A stretch of DNA of 64,000 nucleotides from Halomonas faecis (GTDB taxonomy: Bacteria > Pseudomonadota > Gammaproteobacteria > Pseudomonadales > Halomonadaceae), in the NCBI RefSeq assembly GCF_010993975.1, contig NZ_JAACZO010000011.1, positions 496,001 to 560,000 of the forward strand. The letters run 5' to 3'. The notes below the pieces were generated by a model that was not told the DNA's origin, did not search any database, and saw only the letters and a list, made by a program, of their open reading frames with translations. The position numbers and the translations under genes are program-made. Positions 35,265 to 45,433 of this stretch are shown here, in pieces; positions within the stretch are counted from its first letter, which is position 1; the number at the start of each line of letters is the position of its first letter.

Positions 35265-36566
35265 TCACGCTGGCGCCGCACCAGCCTGCTTCCATGCCAG
35301 TATGGCCGCCACGGTGAGGAAGGAGCCACACACCAGCACACGATCCTCGGAGTCCAGGCGCTCGGCAAGCCAGCCCCCCCCCGCTACTGGCGTGGCCGCC
35401 TGGTGGGCCACCTGCCCTCCTCGGTCGACGATGCGGCCGGCAAGATCGGCCGCCGAGCGCGCCCGATCTCCTTCGAGCGACACGGTCACCCAAGCATCGG
35501 CCACCGAAGCCAAGGCGGCAATCACGCCATCGGCGTCCTTGTCGGCCAACATGCCCAGCAGAACCCAGGTACGCCCGGCTCGACGAGGGCGAGAGGCCAG
35601 CCGCTCGGCCACATAGCTTGCCGCATGCGGGTTGTGGCCCACATCGAGGCACCACTGGCCCAACCACTGCAGACGCCCGGGCAGCCTCACCTCGCCGAAT
35701 GCTCGTCGGCAGGCCATCGCATCGAGTTCGACCTCCCCCAGGAGCAGTGCCTGCAGCGCCGTGGCCGCATTGTCCAGCGGCAAGCCCGGATCGGGCAAGT
35801 CAGCCACTTCCCGGGTCTCACCCCGGACGGTAGCCCCCTTCCAGCACCAACTCTCGGCGTTCGATTCGCTGCGGCGAAACTGACCACCCAGCACGAAAGG
35901 CACGGCGCCTTTCTGCCGGACCACCTCGTGCACGCTCTCCGGCAGCCGGGTGCTGCCCAGCACCGCCGGCCGCCCGGAGCGCAGGATACCGGCCTTCTCG
36001 CGGCCGATGCCGTTCAGATCGTCGCCCAGGTAGGCGGCATGATCGCGAGCCACGGTGGTGATCACCGCCACGTCGGCATCCACGACGTTCACCGCATCCA
36101 GGCGCCCGCCCAAGCCCACCTCGAGGATGGCGATATCCGGCGGGCACTGCATCAGCGCCCACAAGGCCGCGAGCGTCCCCACCTCGAAATAGGTCAAGCT
36201 GATGGATTCGCCTACTCGGCGCGCCGCCTCGACCGCTTCGAAACCGGCGATCAGAGTGGCATCGTCGGCTTCGCGGCCGTTCAGCCGCAGGCGTTCGTTG
36301 TAGCGCAGCAGATGGGGAGAGGTGTAGGCGGCAGCGGTCAGGCCATGGGCCAGAGCCAGGGCCTCGAGCAGGGCCACGGTAGACCCCTTGCCATTGGTGC
36401 CAGCCACGGTGATCACCCGCGTCGCGATGGGACGCGTCAGGAGCTCCATGCGACGAGCGACCTCGGCGACACGCTCGAGGCCGAGGTCGATACCCACCGG
36501 ATGGGCGGCTTCCAGACGCGCCAGCCAATCATCGAGCGTAGCAGCGTGTGGCAGGAGGTTCCCCAC
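35265..36566 (-). CDS. folC: Bifunctional folylpolyglutamate/dihydrofolate synthase
   Basis: 433 residues; ATP-dependent addition of glutamate to dihydropteroate and folates. Mur-ligase-type fold with the P-loop VAGTNGKGSTVALLEALA near residue 53, the folate-binding YTSPHLLRYNERLRLNG, FEVGTLAALW, ILEVGLGGRLDAVNVVD and the C-terminal VLLGMLADKDADGVI. Lies five bases after accD and upstream of dedD, the conserved accD-folC-dedD-cvpA-purF order. Confidence 0.96.
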   Translation of the reverse strand: MGNLLPHAATLDDWLARLEAAHPVGIDLGLERVAEVARRMELLTRPIATRVITVAGTNGKGSTVALLEALALAHGLTAAAYTSPHLLRYNERLRLNGREADDATLIAGFEAVEAARRVGESISLTYFEVGTLAALWALMQCPPDIAILEVGLGGRLDAVNVVDADVAVITTVARDHAAYLGDDLNGIGREKAGILRSGRPAVLGSTRLPESVHEVVRQKGAVPFVLGGQFRRSESNAESWCWKGATVRGETREVADLPDPGLPLDNAATALQALLLGEVELDAMACRRAFGEVRLPGRLQWLGQWCLDVGHNPHAASYVAERLASRPRRAGRTWVLLGMLADKDADGVIAALASVADAWVTVSLEGDRARSAADLAGRIVDRGGQVAHQAATPVAGGGWLAERLDSEDRVLVCGSFLTVAAILAWKQAGAAPA

Positions 36567-36571
36567 GGACG

Positions 36572-37600
36572 TCAGCGCGCGTCGTCCGGCCGCTGGGGCC
36601 CGTCATCGCGGGATGAGTCCCCTTCGCCCAGATCGGGCGTCGCAGCGCTTTCCGGCGACGGCTCTTCCCACGTCTCTTCCGCCTGCTCGGCAGCATCGAC
36701 GAGATCCGGTTCAGCCGATGCCAGCGGCTCCTCCAGACCCACGGGCGGCTGGTGCATCAGCTTGCGCAGCACGCCACCCAGGCGATCGCGCATTTCGCCG
36801 CGCGGCACGATCATATCCACGGTGCCGTGCTCGAGCAGGAACTCGCTGCGTTGGAAACCTTCCGGTAGCTGCTCGCGCACCGTCTGCTCGATGACTCGCG
36901 GTCCGGCAAAACCGATCAACGCATTGGGTTCGGCGACGTTGAGATCGCCAAGCATGGCCAGCGACGCCGAGACGCCACCGAACACCGGATCGGTGAGCAC
37001 CGAAACGTAGGGTACGCCGGCCTCGCGCAACCGCTCCAGGGCGGCGGACGTCTTGGCCATCTGCATCAGCGAGAACAGCGCCTCCTGCATGCGCGCCCCA
37101 CCGGAAGCGGAAAAGCAGATCAACGGGACCCGTTCTTCGAGGGCCAAGGTGGCGGCGCGCACGAACTTCTCACCCACCACGGCGCCCATCGAGCCGCCCA
37201 TGAAGGTGAACTCGAAGGCCACCACGACCACCGGCAGACCGTCGAGATGGCCGCGCATGGCCACCAGCGCATCCTTCTCACCGGTCTCCTTCTGGGCGGC
37301 ACTCAAGCGATCCTTGTACTTCTTGGAATCGCGAAACTTGAGGCGGTCGACCGGCTCGAGGTCGGCAGCGATCTCCTCGCGACCGTCGGCATCGAGAAAC
37401 CAGTCGAGTCGCTTGCGCGCCGTCAGCCGCAGGTGATGGTCGCACTTGGGACAGACGTTATGGTGCTTCTCCAACTCGGGCAGGTAGAGCACCGCTTCGC
37501 ACTTGGGGCACTTGCGCCACAGCCCGTCGGGCACGCTGGCCCGGCGTTCCTTGCGCTGGATGCGCCCGACTGAAGGTACGATCTTGTCAAGCCAGCTCAT
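36572..37600 (-). CDS. accD: Acetyl-CoA carboxylase carboxyltransferase subunit beta
   Basis: 342 residues; with AccA forms the carboxyltransferase that makes malonyl-CoA for fatty acid synthesis. An N-terminal four-Cys zinc ribbon ([10 protein letters not shown] and VCPKCDHHL, residues 29-51) precedes the crotonase-like domain ([59 protein letters not shown]). About 50 extra C-terminal residues are rich in Glu, Asp and Pro and look disordered; E. coli AccD is about 304 residues. Cotranscribed with folC. Confidence 0.96.
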   Translation of the reverse strand: MSWLDKIVPSVGRIQRKERRASVPDGLWRKCPKCEAVLYLPELEKHHNVCPKCDHHLRLTARKRLDWFLDADGREEIAADLEPVDRLKFRDSKKYKDRLSAAQKETGEKDALVAMRGHLDGLPVVVVAFEFTFMGGSMGAVVGEKFVRAATLALEERVPLICFSASGGARMQEALFSLMQMAKTSAALERLREAGVPYVSVLTDPVFGGVSASLAMLGDLNVAEPNALIGFAGPRVIEQTVREQLPEGFQRSEFLLEHGTVDMIVPRGEMRDRLGGVLRKLMHQPPVGLEEPLASAEPDLVDAAEQAEETWEEPSPESAATPDLGEGDSSRDDGPQRPDDAR

Positions 37601-37672
37601 GTCAGATAAGGCTTCCGTAGACTGTTGCGCCCGGCACGGCCGGGCGGATATGGATTCGCTCGGCGACAGCCA

Positions 37673-38494
37673 TCAACGGCGCGGCAAGGCGTCGAGAGCA
37701 GTGCGTATCTCGCCCAACACCGCCTGCAGCGCCGGGGAGATCGCTTCCGGACGCTCGACGTTCTCGGCGATACGGTTGACCAACGCCGACCCGACGATCA
37801 CCCCATCGGCCACCTTGCCGACTTCCGCTGCCGAGGCCCCGTCGCGGATACCGAACCCCACGCACAGCGGAAGCGACGTAAGCTCGCGCAACGGCGCCAG
37901 ATGCTCGGCCACGTCCGCGGCGTTGAGGGTGGCGGCACCGGTGACACCTTTGAGCGCCACATAGTAGAGGTAGCCCTCGCCGTGAGCGCATATTGTAGCG
38001 GCCCGCTCGCGGGAAGTGGTAGGGGCGACGAGAAAGATCGAGGCGAGCCCGTGGGCCTGAAGCACCGGGCCGAACTCCTCGGCCTCTTCTGGGGGCATGT
38101 CCACGGTGAGCACCCCATCGACACCGGCGGCGGCGGCCCGCTCGGCGAAAGCCTCCAGACCGATGCGTTCGACGGGGTTGAGATAGCCCATCAGCACCAC
38201 CGGCGTTTCACTATCCTGCTGACGGAACTCGCTCACCATCTCGAAGAGGTGAGTCAGGCGCACGCCGTGCTTGAGTGCACGTTCGCAGGCCTTCTGGATC
38301 ACCGGCCCATCGGCCATGGGATCGGAGAACGGCACACCCAGCTCGATCACGTCGGCCCCCGCTGCCACCAGAGCGTGCATGAAGCCGACGGTGTGTTCGG
38401 GAGCCGGATCGCCGGCGGTGAGATAGGGAATCAGCGCCCGGCGGCCTTGGGCCTTGAGATCGGCGAAGCGTTGGTCGATACGGTTCATCGGCAT
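37673..38494 (-). CDS. trpA: Tryptophan synthase alpha chain
   Basis: 273 residues; cleaves indole-3-glycerol phosphate to indole and glyceraldehyde 3-phosphate. TIM barrel with the catalytic Glu in [17 protein letters not shown] (near residue 53) and the catalytic Asp in that same loop, plus [14 protein letters not shown]. The phosphate site GFGIRDG is present. It starts two bases after trpB ends, so the subunits are made in coupled fashion. Confidence 0.97.
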   Translation of the reverse strand: MPMNRIDQRFADLKAQGRRALIPYLTAGDPAPEHTVGFMHALVAAGADVIELGVPFSDPMADGPVIQKACERALKHGVRLTHLFEMVSEFRQQDSETPVVLMGYLNPVERIGLEAFAERAAAAGVDGVLTVDMPPEEAEEFGPVLQAHGLASIFLVAPTTSRERAATICAHGEGYLYYVALKGVTGAATLNAADVAEHLAPLRELTSLPLCVGFGIRDGASAAEVGKVADGVIVGSALVNRIAENVERPEAISPALQAVLGEIRTALDALPRR

Positions 38495-38496
38495 CC

Positions 38497-39711
38497 TCAG
38501 AACTCTATTCCATCGATCTTGGCGACCGTCATGATGTCCTTGTCACCGCGGCCCGAAAGGTTGACTACGATGTGCTGGTCGGACCGCATCGTCGGTGCCA
38601 GTACCTTGGCATGAGCCAGGGCGTGGGCGGACTCCAGCGCCGGCATGATGCCCTCGACATGGGTCAGCTCGCGGAACGCCTCGAGCACCGCATCGTCGTT
38701 GGCAGCCACGTACTCGACGCGCCCCACGTCCTTCCACAGGGCATGCTCGGGGCCGACCCCGGGATAGTCGAGGCCGGCGGAAATCGAGTGAGTGTCGGAG
38801 ACCTGCCCCCCCTCGTCGGACATCAGGTAGGTTCGGTTGCCATGCAGCACCCCGCGGGGCGCACCCGAGGCGAGCGGCGCGGCATGACGACCGGTCTCGA
38901 CGCCGTTGCCGCCGGCCTCGACGCCGAACATGGCCACCTCGTCATCCTCGACGAAGGGATAGAACAGCCCCATGGCATTGGAGCCGCCACCCACGCAGGC
39001 GATCAAGGCATCGGGCAGCCTGCCGAACTCCTCGAACGACTGGCGACGCGCCTCGCGCCCCACCACGGCATTGAAGTCGCGCACCAGCATCGGATAGGGG
39101 TGCGGGCCGGCCACGGTACCGATGATATAGAAAGTGTCGTCGACATTGGTGACCCAATCGCGCAACGCCTCGTTCATGGCGTCCTTGAGCGTACGGGTAC
39201 CCGACTCCACGGGAATGACGTTGGCACCCAGCAGGCGCATGCGGTAGACGTTGAGTTTCTGACGCTCGACGTCCTCGGCGCCCATGTAAACCTCGCAGGC
39301 AAGCCCCAGACGCGCCGCCACCGTGGCCGTGGCCACGCCGTGTTGACCGGCGCCGGTCTCGGCGATCACCCGCGGCTTGCCGCTCTTCTTGGCCAGCAGA
39401 GCCTGGCCGATGGTGTTGTTCACCTTGTGGGCACCGGTATGGTTGAGATCCTCGCGCTTGAGCCAGACCTGCGCCCCGCCGAGCCGTTTCGACCATCGCT
39501 CGGCATGATAGAGCGGTGACGGGCGGCCCACGTAGTGAGCCAGGTCATAGTCGAATTCCGCCTGGAAGTCCGGGTCGTCGCGAAGACGCAGGTAGGTCTT
39601 GGCCAGATCGTCCAGGGCGAAGCTCAGGGTCTCCGAGACGAACCGTCCACCATAGGGACCGAAGTGGCCACGGGCATCCGGCAGTCGGGTCAGGTCACTG
39701 AACTTGCTCAC
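38497..39711 (-). CDS. trpB: Tryptophan synthase beta chain
   Basis: 404 residues if translation starts at the GTG at 39711, six bases after GAGGTG; another GTG three codons upstream is possible. PLP enzyme joining indole and serine. PLP lysine in [20 protein letters not shown] (near residue 94), with the conserved [13 protein letters not shown], the phosphate-binding [12 protein letters not shown] and the substrate region of [14 protein letters not shown]. The N terminus [13 protein letters not shown] is typical. It sits between trpF (69 bp) and trpA. Pseudomonas keeps trpBA elsewhere, so this arrangement is lineage-specific. Confidence 0.95.
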   Translation of the reverse strand: MSKFSDLTRLPDARGHFGPYGGRFVSETLSFALDDLAKTYLRLRDDPDFQAEFDYDLAHYVGRPSPLYHAERWSKRLGGAQVWLKREDLNHTGAHKVNNTIGQALLAKKSGKPRVIAETGAGQHGVATATVAARLGLACEVYMGAEDVERQKLNVYRMRLLGANVIPVESGTRTLKDAMNEALRDWVTNVDDTFYIIGTVAGPHPYPMLVRDFNAVVGREARRQSFEEFGRLPDALIACVGGGSNAMGLFYPFVEDDEVAMFGVEAGGNGVETGRHAAPLASGAPRGVLHGNRTYLMSDEGGQVSDTHSISAGLDYPGVGPEHALWKDVGRVEYVAANDDAVLEAFRELTHVEGIMPALESAHALAHAKVLAPTMRSDQHIVVNLSGRGDKDIMTVAKIDGIEF

Positions 39712-39780
39712 GAAAAGCACCTCACGGGGTCGTCAGTAGGGACAGGGTTGGAAGCACGGCAAATCGCATGGTGAGGAGCA

Positions 39781-40422
39781 TCATCGGGCATCGCGATCGG
39801 CATTCTGCACTGCCGAGAGGAATGCCGCGATACGTCGCGGATCCTTGCGTCCCGGCTCGATCTCCACACCGCCGGAGACATCGACGGCGAAGGGATGCGC
39901 GACGGCAATGGCCTCAGCCACATTATCCGGAGTCAGCCCACCCGCGAGAATAACAGGTTTCGTCGGGTTTGCGGGGATTCGCGACCAGTCGAACGTTTCA
40001 CCGGTTCCCCCGGGAACCCCGGGCCGATAGGCATCCAGCAGCAACGCCCGGGCATTGGCGTATGTCGCCGCAGCGGCGTGCACGTCGAGCCCGTCACGCA
40101 TGCGCAGCGCCTTGATCCAGGGACGTCCGGCAATGGCACAAGCGGCGGGCGACTCATTGCCATGAAACTGCAGCAAGTCGAGGTGAGCCGCACAGCGCGC
40201 GACCCAGTCCGCATCGGCGTCGACGAAGAGTCCCACCCGCGTCACGAAGGCGGGCACGCGCGCCGCGAGCCGTGCCAACTGCGTCTCGTCAACGGCACGC
40301 CGGCTACCCGCCCAGAGCACGAAACCCAGCGCGTCGGCACCCGCCGCCACGGCGGCTTCGACGTCCGCCTCGCGGGCCAGGCCGCAAATCTTGACGCGGG
40401 TGCGCGCCAGGGGCTCACTCAT
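39781..40422 (-). CDS. trpF: Phosphoribosylanthranilate isomerase
   Basis: 213 residues from the ATG at 40422 with a GGAGGAAGG site; the longer upstream frame is rejected. Third step of tryptophan synthesis, a TIM barrel with catalytic Cys in RVKICGLAREADVE (residue ~11) and Asp in the phosphate region of LLLDAYRPGVPGGTGETFDW. Phosphate-binding LAGGLTPDNVAEAI and DVSGGVEIEPGRKDPRRI. The start overlaps the truA end by 8 bp. Confidence 0.96.
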   Translation of the reverse strand: MSEPLARTRVKICGLAREADVEAAVAAGADALGFVLWAGSRRAVDETQLARLAARVPAFVTRVGLFVDADADWVARCAAHLDLLQFHGNESPAACAIAGRPWIKALRMRDGLDVHAAAATYANARALLLDAYRPGVPGGTGETFDWSRIPANPTKPVILAGGLTPDNVAEAIAVAHPFAVDVSGGVEIEPGRKDPRRIAAFLSAVQNADRDAR

Positions 40423-41362
40423 GGCCTTCCTCCGGCACGGCATCCTCAGCGTTCACCGGCTCGGCCGCCGGCCGACCGCGCCGGAACTCGACCCTATGAC
40501 AGTCGGGCAGCGGCCGCTCACCGGTCCACTCACCGAGGAAGGCGAGCAGGTTGGGCCCGAGCGGTTCATGGGGTAGCCCCCAACGGTCGTCATACCGCGA
40601 ATCGACGAAGTGAAGCCCGCAAGCCGGGGCGGTCACATCGGCCAGGGTACGATCTTTCAACGTCATCAGTTCGGCCAGGTAGTCGTCACCGCGCTCACCG
40701 CGCCCCACCGTCACCAGGGCACCGACGATATTGCGAATCATGTGATGCAGGAAGGCATTGCCCTGAACGTCGACGACCACCAGCGGCCCATGGCGATGAA
40801 CCTCGATGAAGTGCAGATGGCGCCAGGGTGTCTTCGACTGGCAGCCGGCAGCACGGAAACTGGAGAAATCATGCTCGCCCACCAAGGCCTGGGCAGCGCC
40901 ATGCATGGCCTCCGCGTCGAGAGGGTCGCGACACCAGGTGACATTGGCCCGCTCCAGCACCGGGCGGCTCGGCTGGTTGAGCAGCACATAACGGTAGCGG
41001 CGCGCCAGTGCCGTGAAACGGGCATGAAATTCGTCCGGCACCTCACGCACCCAGCGTACTGCCACATCGCGCGGCAGGTTGGCGTTGACGCCGAACACCC
41101 ACGCCTTCTGGGAACGTGGCACCGGCGCATCGAAGTGCACGATTTGCCGGGTGGCATGCACGCCGGAGTCGGTGCGCCCGCTGGCATGCACCTTCACCGG
41201 CTGGCTGGCCACCTTGGACAGCGCCGTTTCCAGCGTCGCCTGCACCGAGGCGGCGTGCTTGAGGCGCTGCCAGCCACAGTAGGCGGAGCCGTCGTACTCT
41301 ACGCCGAGAGCCAGGCGGCCGGTCAGCGGACGGCGATCATCGAGCGATTGGAACAGGGTCAT
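40415..41362 (-). CDS. truA: tRNA pseudouridine(38-40) synthase
   Basis: 315 residues; isomerises uridines 38-40 in the anticodon stem-loop. The N-terminal motif LALGVEYDGSAYCGWQR and the catalytic Asp in HASGRTDSGVHATRQIVHFD (near residue 68) are canonical, with FRYVLLNQ-type and FLHHMIRNIVGALVTVG pieces later. A C-terminal tail of about 35 charged residues extends past the normal end. The gene follows fimV and overlaps trpF, as in Pseudomonas. Confidence 0.96.
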   Translation of the reverse strand: MTLFQSLDDRRPLTGRLALGVEYDGSAYCGWQRLKHAASVQATLETALSKVASQPVKVHASGRTDSGVHATRQIVHFDAPVPRSQKAWVFGVNANLPRDVAVRWVREVPDEFHARFTALARRYRYVLLNQPSRPVLERANVTWCRDPLDAEAMHGAAQALVGEHDFSSFRAAGCQSKTPWRHLHFIEVHRHGPLVVVDVQGNAFLHHMIRNIVGALVTVGRGERGDDYLAELMTLKDRTLADVTAPACGLHFVDSRYDDRWGLPHEPLGPNLLAFLGEWTGERPLPDCHRVEFRRGRPAAEPVNAEDAVPEEGHE

Positions 41363-41398
41363 TCGGCCATCGGCGTCGTGTTGGTCAGCAGGAATATC

Positions 41399-43990
41399 TC
41401 ACAAGCGGTGATGTTCGATCAGACTCCGAGCGGCGTCACGCAGCTCATCCGTGTCGCTTTCGACGAGCAGTCGCTGCAGCAAGGCCCGGGCCCGTTCGGA
41501 CTCACCGGCCTCGATCAGGCGCCGCGCCTCATCGAGGCTATCGTCGGCGAGCGCAGCGCTGAACGGCCGCCCATTATCGTCATCCAGCGGCGGAAAGGCC
41601 ACCTCTTCGACCTCCCAGTCCTCGCCCGAGGCCGACGTCACGGCCAGGGACGGCGGCGCGTCGCCCAGTGAGAAGGGCTGCGCATCCTCGACGGAAACGC
41701 CGGATTCGTCGGCACTTTCCCGAGGGGTGAAATCCACGCTGGGCTGCATGGGGGTTTCTTCCCGCGCTGCCGGTTCCGAATCCAGTGCCGGGGGCTGGTA
41801 GTCGATGACGTGGCTCGAAAGCTCGGGCAGGTCAGGAAGATCCGCGCCGGACGCCGTTGGTGATCCAAGCTCAGGCTCGGCTCCCGGGTCCGCCGCTGTC
41901 TCCGACCACGATCCGGACTGGGGCTCCGCCTCGCCCTCGGAACCCTCCGCGGTTTCGCGCTCGGTCACCGGCTGAAGATCCGGGTCTGTCTCGTGCCGAG
42001 CCGCCGGGGCCTCTCCCGAGGACTCGGCATCGCTGGAGACGGGCTCCAATGTGGACGACGGATCGTACCTCGGCGTATCGCCCATCTCTTCCTGGGAAGA
42101 CGCTGGTGCCTCATGCCCGGCATCATCGGTTGGATCGAACGGAGCTGCAGGCTCATCGGCCGGCGCCGGGTCAGCGACCGAGTGGGGACGCGCCATCAAA
42201 CGCTCGACCTCTGCAATCAGCGAAGGCTCGGCATTGTCGCGCAACCACTCGGCCTCACGCTGCGCGCTCGCCCAGTCCCCTTGCTCGACGCACGCCGTCA
42301 GCAGCTTGAAGCGCAGGTCCTGGCGCCCGGAGTCTCGGTCGATACCGGCTTCGAGCAGTTCGCGCGCCTGGTCGTAGCGGCCATAGGCCATGAAGATGTC
42401 GGCTTCATTGATGGCCTCGGCCTGAGGCATGGCCGGTCGCACCGAAGGTTCATCGGAGGTGGCCGCTCCGACGGCCTCCGCTGCCAGGCCGGGCATGGCA
42501 GCCGCTTCGGAGCTGGTCCCCGCTGGAGACACCGTCGGCATCGTCACGAAACCGCCACCCGAGGCGGCATGGTCGTCGCGACGACGCCAGCGCATCAGCA
42601 GCCACAGTCCGAGCAGGGCCACGATGCCGGCCACGCCGATCCACAGCTGGCGATTCGCCTCCTGCGGGTAGACGGCCCCCCACCAGTGCGTATCGTCAAC
42701 GCCCTCATCGGTGGGGAGCGATGCGCCCCCCTGGCCCGGCTCCGCGACTTCGGCCGCTCGCTCGGCCATTACCGCCGCCAGTTGACCGCGCAAGACGTCG
42801 AGCTCTTCCCGCATGGCATCGAGCTCGGCCTGGAGCGCATCACGCTGGGATTCCAGCACCTGTCGACTCTCCTGCCAGCGGGCAGCCTGCCTCTCGGTTT
42901 CCCCCATCAACGCCAGGTTCGGCGTCGCCAGATCCGCCACCACCGCAGGATCGAGTGCGGCGCGGTCGGCGGATGGCGCCCCGTCCGCCTCTTCACCGGC
43001 CTCGGTGCGGACTTGCGCTTCGGCGGCCAGTTCCTCATCGCTGAGCAGCGTCAGGCGTGGCGCCGGCACGGACTCGGCCGCTGCTACGGCGGCATCGGAC
43101 AGCGCCGACGCCTCGGGCTCGGTGGCCGCTGCCCCCGCCGGCTCGACGACGTCTTCCGAGTTGCCGGCCAAGTCCTGAGAAGAGGGCCTCAGCGCCACAC
43201 GCTGCGGGTCACCGCCGCCACGTCTGGCCCAGGCCTGGTTCATCGCCGCCACGACGCGGTCGGCCTGTTCTGCCGTCCGCGACAGGATGGCATCTCGCGG
43301 CGGAACCGACAGTGAGTGGCCAGCACGCATGGAGTTGATGTTGCCGGAAGGGAAGACCTCGGGGTTGGCCTCGATCAAGGCCACCATCATCTGATCCATG
43401 CTGATCGCGTCGTCGGGGCGCAGTCGGCCGGCTACCGACCATAGGGTATCGCCGCTACCTACCCAAGTATCGTCACGCTCGGGCAAAGCTTCCGACGCCG
43501 TGGACGATGCCGCCGAGCGGGATGTTGCAGACTCCCCCGCCTCGGCGCCCCCCGTGGAGGATCGGCTCGACGAGCCAGCCAGCACCGGCAGTTCCGCGTA
43601 GTTCGGTGGATCGAGAAGCAGGGTGACTTCCCGCAGCTGACGCCCTTCCGGCCAATCGAAGCGCAGCAACAGATCCAGCCAGGGCTCGCGCACCGGCCCG
43701 TCGCTTTCGAGCTCGACGACCCACTGCCCATCACGTTGACGTACCGCCATGGCCACGCTGGACACCAGCGGCGTGCGCTCGAGTCCGGCGCGTTCGAAGG
43801 CGCTCGGTTCCGCCAGCGAGACCTTGAGCTGTCGTGGGTCCAGATCGGCCACGTCGGTCAGCGGCACGCTGGCCCGCAACGGGGCGTTGAGGGACGAATG
43901 CACGTCCACGCCGCCGACCCCTAACGCCCAGGCCGATGGACTCACGAAGGACAATGACAGCAGAGAGGCGAATGTCAGCTTGCGACTCAT
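41399..43990 (-). CDS. fimV: FimV/HubP polar landmark protein
   Basis: 863 residues with a signal peptide (residues 1-23) and the FimV N-terminal domain (GVDVHSSLNAPLRASVPLTD). A LysM peptidoglycan-binding domain follows (GSGDTLWSVAGRLRPDDA, about 177-235), a coiled coil around 365-415, one membrane helix (LWIGVAGIVALLGLWLLMRW, about 446-466), a long cytoplasmic acidic linker, TPR-like helices (DIFMAYGRYDQARELLEAGI) and the C-terminal FimV domain (DEARRLIEAGESERARALLQ). It organises cell-pole components such as type IV pili or chemosensory proteins. The strongly acidic linker is consistent with salt adaptation. Confidence 0.94.
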   Translation of the reverse strand: MSRKLTFASLLSLSFVSPSAWALGVGGVDVHSSLNAPLRASVPLTDVADLDPRQLKVSLAEPSAFERAGLERTPLVSSVAMAVRQRDGQWVVELESDGPVREPWLDLLLRFDWPEGRQLREVTLLLDPPNYAELPVLAGSSSRSSTGGAEAGESATSRSAASSTASEALPERDDTWVGSGDTLWSVAGRLRPDDAISMDQMMVALIEANPEVFPSGNINSMRAGHSLSVPPRDAILSRTAEQADRVVAAMNQAWARRGGGDPQRVALRPSSQDLAGNSEDVVEPAGAAATEPEASALSDAAVAAAESVPAPRLTLLSDEELAAEAQVRTEAGEEADGAPSADRAALDPAVVADLATPNLALMGETERQAARWQESRQVLESQRDALQAELDAMREELDVLRGQLAAVMAERAAEVAEPGQGGASLPTDEGVDDTHWWGAVYPQEANRQLWIGVAGIVALLGLWLLMRWRRRDDHAASGGGFVTMPTVSPAGTSSEAAAMPGLAAEAVGAATSDEPSVRPAMPQAEAINEADIFMAYGRYDQARELLEAGIDRDSGRQDLRFKLLTACVEQGDWASAQREAEWLRDNAEPSLIAEVERLMARPHSVADPAPADEPAAPFDPTDDAGHEAPASSQEEMGDTPRYDPSSTLEPVSSDAESSGEAPAARHETDPDLQPVTERETAEGSEGEAEPQSGSWSETAADPGAEPELGSPTASGADLPDLPELSSHVIDYQPPALDSEPAAREETPMQPSVDFTPRESADESGVSVEDAQPFSLGDAPPSLAVTSASGEDWEVEEVAFPPLDDDNGRPFSAALADDSLDEARRLIEAGESERARALLQRLLVESDTDELRDAARSLIEHHRL

Positions 43991-44178
43991 GGAGTTCCCT
44001 TGCGTCTCCCGGCGGCGCCGAACGAGAAGCGCCTACCCAAAAGAATGGTGATACCACCCGATCTCTATGTACCACACTCTGGTTCCACTGACCCCGAGTG
44101 GCGGCCGGTTTTTCTCGCTCTGTTCAACCTATGTCAACGTCAAGCGGCAGCAAATGCCTCTCGCCAACGCAAAAGGAC

Positions 44179-44204
44179 GGGGCGCCTCCCGAAGGAGGCG
44201 CCCC
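44179..44204 (-). terminator. Rho-independent terminator after asd
   Basis: Perfect 11-bp stem (44179-44189 with 44194-44204) capped by a TTCG tetraloop on the minus strand and followed by a T-rich GTCCTTTT. Lies 45 bases after the asd stop. The rest of the 43991-44248 gap should hold the fimV promoter; none was assigned. Confidence 0.85.
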
Positions 44205-44248
44205 GTGCCACTTGCGCATCCGACGCCGTCACTGCGCAGCGCAGCGGC

Positions 44249-45361
44249 TCACCGTTCGCGCAGGATCGTCAGCATCCGCTTGAGGGGCTCGGCAGCCCCC
44301 CACAGCAGCTGGTCGCCAACGCTGAAGGCAGAGAGGTACTCGCCACCCATGGCCAGCTTGCGCAGCCGTCCCACCGGCACGCTCATCGTACCGGTGACCG
44401 CAGCCGGCGTGAGCTCGGCGATGGTGGCTTCCTTGTCGTTGGGGATCACCTTGACCCAGTCGTTGTGCTTGGCGAGACGATCTTCGATCTCGTCGAGCGG
44501 CACGTCCCGCTTGAGCTTGATGGTGAAGGCCTGGCTGTGCGAACGCATGGCGCCGATGCGCACGCACAGGCCGTCGATGGGGATCGGGTTGTCCTGGAGA
44601 CCCAAGATCTTGTTGGTCTCGACCGTGCCTTTCCACTCCTCCTTGCTCTGTCCGTTGTCGAGCTTGGTGTCGATCCACGGCAGCAGGCTGCCGGCCAGCG
44701 GCGCACCGAAATTGTCGGTGGGAAAGTCGCCGCTGCGCATCGCCGCGGTGACCTTGCGGTCGATGTCCAAGATGGCGCTGGAGGGGTCGGCGAGTTCACC
44801 GCCGACGCTGTCGTGCAGCGACCCCATCTGACCGAGCAGTTCGCGCATGTGCTTGGCACCGGAGCCGGAGGCGGCCTGGTAGGTCATGGAGGTCATCCAC
44901 TCGACCATGCCAGCCTCGAACAGCCCACCAAGCCCCATCAGCATCAGGCTGACGGTGCAATTGCCGCCCACGAAAGTCTTGGCACCGCGTGCCAGTTGGT
45001 CGTCGATGACGCGACGATTGACCGGGTCGAGCACGATGGTCGCCTCGTCGGCCATGCGCAGGGTGCTGGCCGCATCGATCCAGTATCCCTTCCAGCCACC
45101 GGCACGCAGGTCGCCGTACACCTCTTTGGTGTAATCGCCGCCCTGACAGGTGACGATCGCGTCCAGCGCCTTGAGCGCATCCAGGTCGAAAGCGTCCTTG
45201 AGCGGAGGCACGTCCACGCCGACGTCGGGACCGGCCTGGCCGACCTGCGAGGTGGTGAAGAAGACCGGCTCGATGCCGTTGAAATCACCGTCCTCCACCA
45301 TGCGCTGCATGAGCACGGAGCCCACCATGCCGCGCCATCCCACGAAACCGACTTTCAACAT
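44249..45361 (-). CDS. asd: Aspartate-semialdehyde dehydrogenase
   Basis: 370 residues from the ATG at 45361 with a GGAGG site; the upstream TTG-frame extension is rejected. NADPH-dependent reduction of aspartyl phosphate in the pathway to lysine, threonine and methionine. N-terminal [20 protein letters not shown], catalytic Cys in [20 protein letters not shown] (near residue 136), substrate-binding [17 protein letters not shown] and [17 protein letters not shown] with catalytic His. This is the long Gram-negative form. A TATAAT box lies 30 bases upstream. Confidence 0.97.
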   Translation of the reverse strand: MLKVGFVGWRGMVGSVLMQRMVEDGDFNGIEPVFFTTSQVGQAGPDVGVDVPPLKDAFDLDALKALDAIVTCQGGDYTKEVYGDLRAGGWKGYWIDAASTLRMADEATIVLDPVNRRVIDDQLARGAKTFVGGNCTVSLMLMGLGGLFEAGMVEWMTSMTYQAASGSGAKHMRELLGQMGSLHDSVGGELADPSSAILDIDRKVTAAMRSGDFPTDNFGAPLAGSLLPWIDTKLDNGQSKEEWKGTVETNKILGLQDNPIPIDGLCVRIGAMRSHSQAFTIKLKRDVPLDEIEDRLAKHNDWVKVIPNDKEATIAELTPAAVTGTMSVPVGRLRKLAMGGEYLSAFSVGDQLLWGAAEPLKRMLTILRER

Positions 45362-45392
45362 GTGAAGTCCTCCAGGAAAGAATGAACCCGTC

Positions 45393-45398
45393 ATTATA
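45393..45398 (-). promoter_or_regulatory. -10 box of an asd promoter
   Basis: Minus strand reads TGTATAATG, a perfect TATAAT, 32 bases upstream of the asd ATG inside the leuB-asd gap. The -35 region is weak, so strength is uncertain, but it suggests asd can be transcribed independently of leuB. Confidence 0.55.
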
Positions 45399-45433
45399 CA
45401 GGAATCGCCCGCAGCACGCAGGCGATGGCCCGG

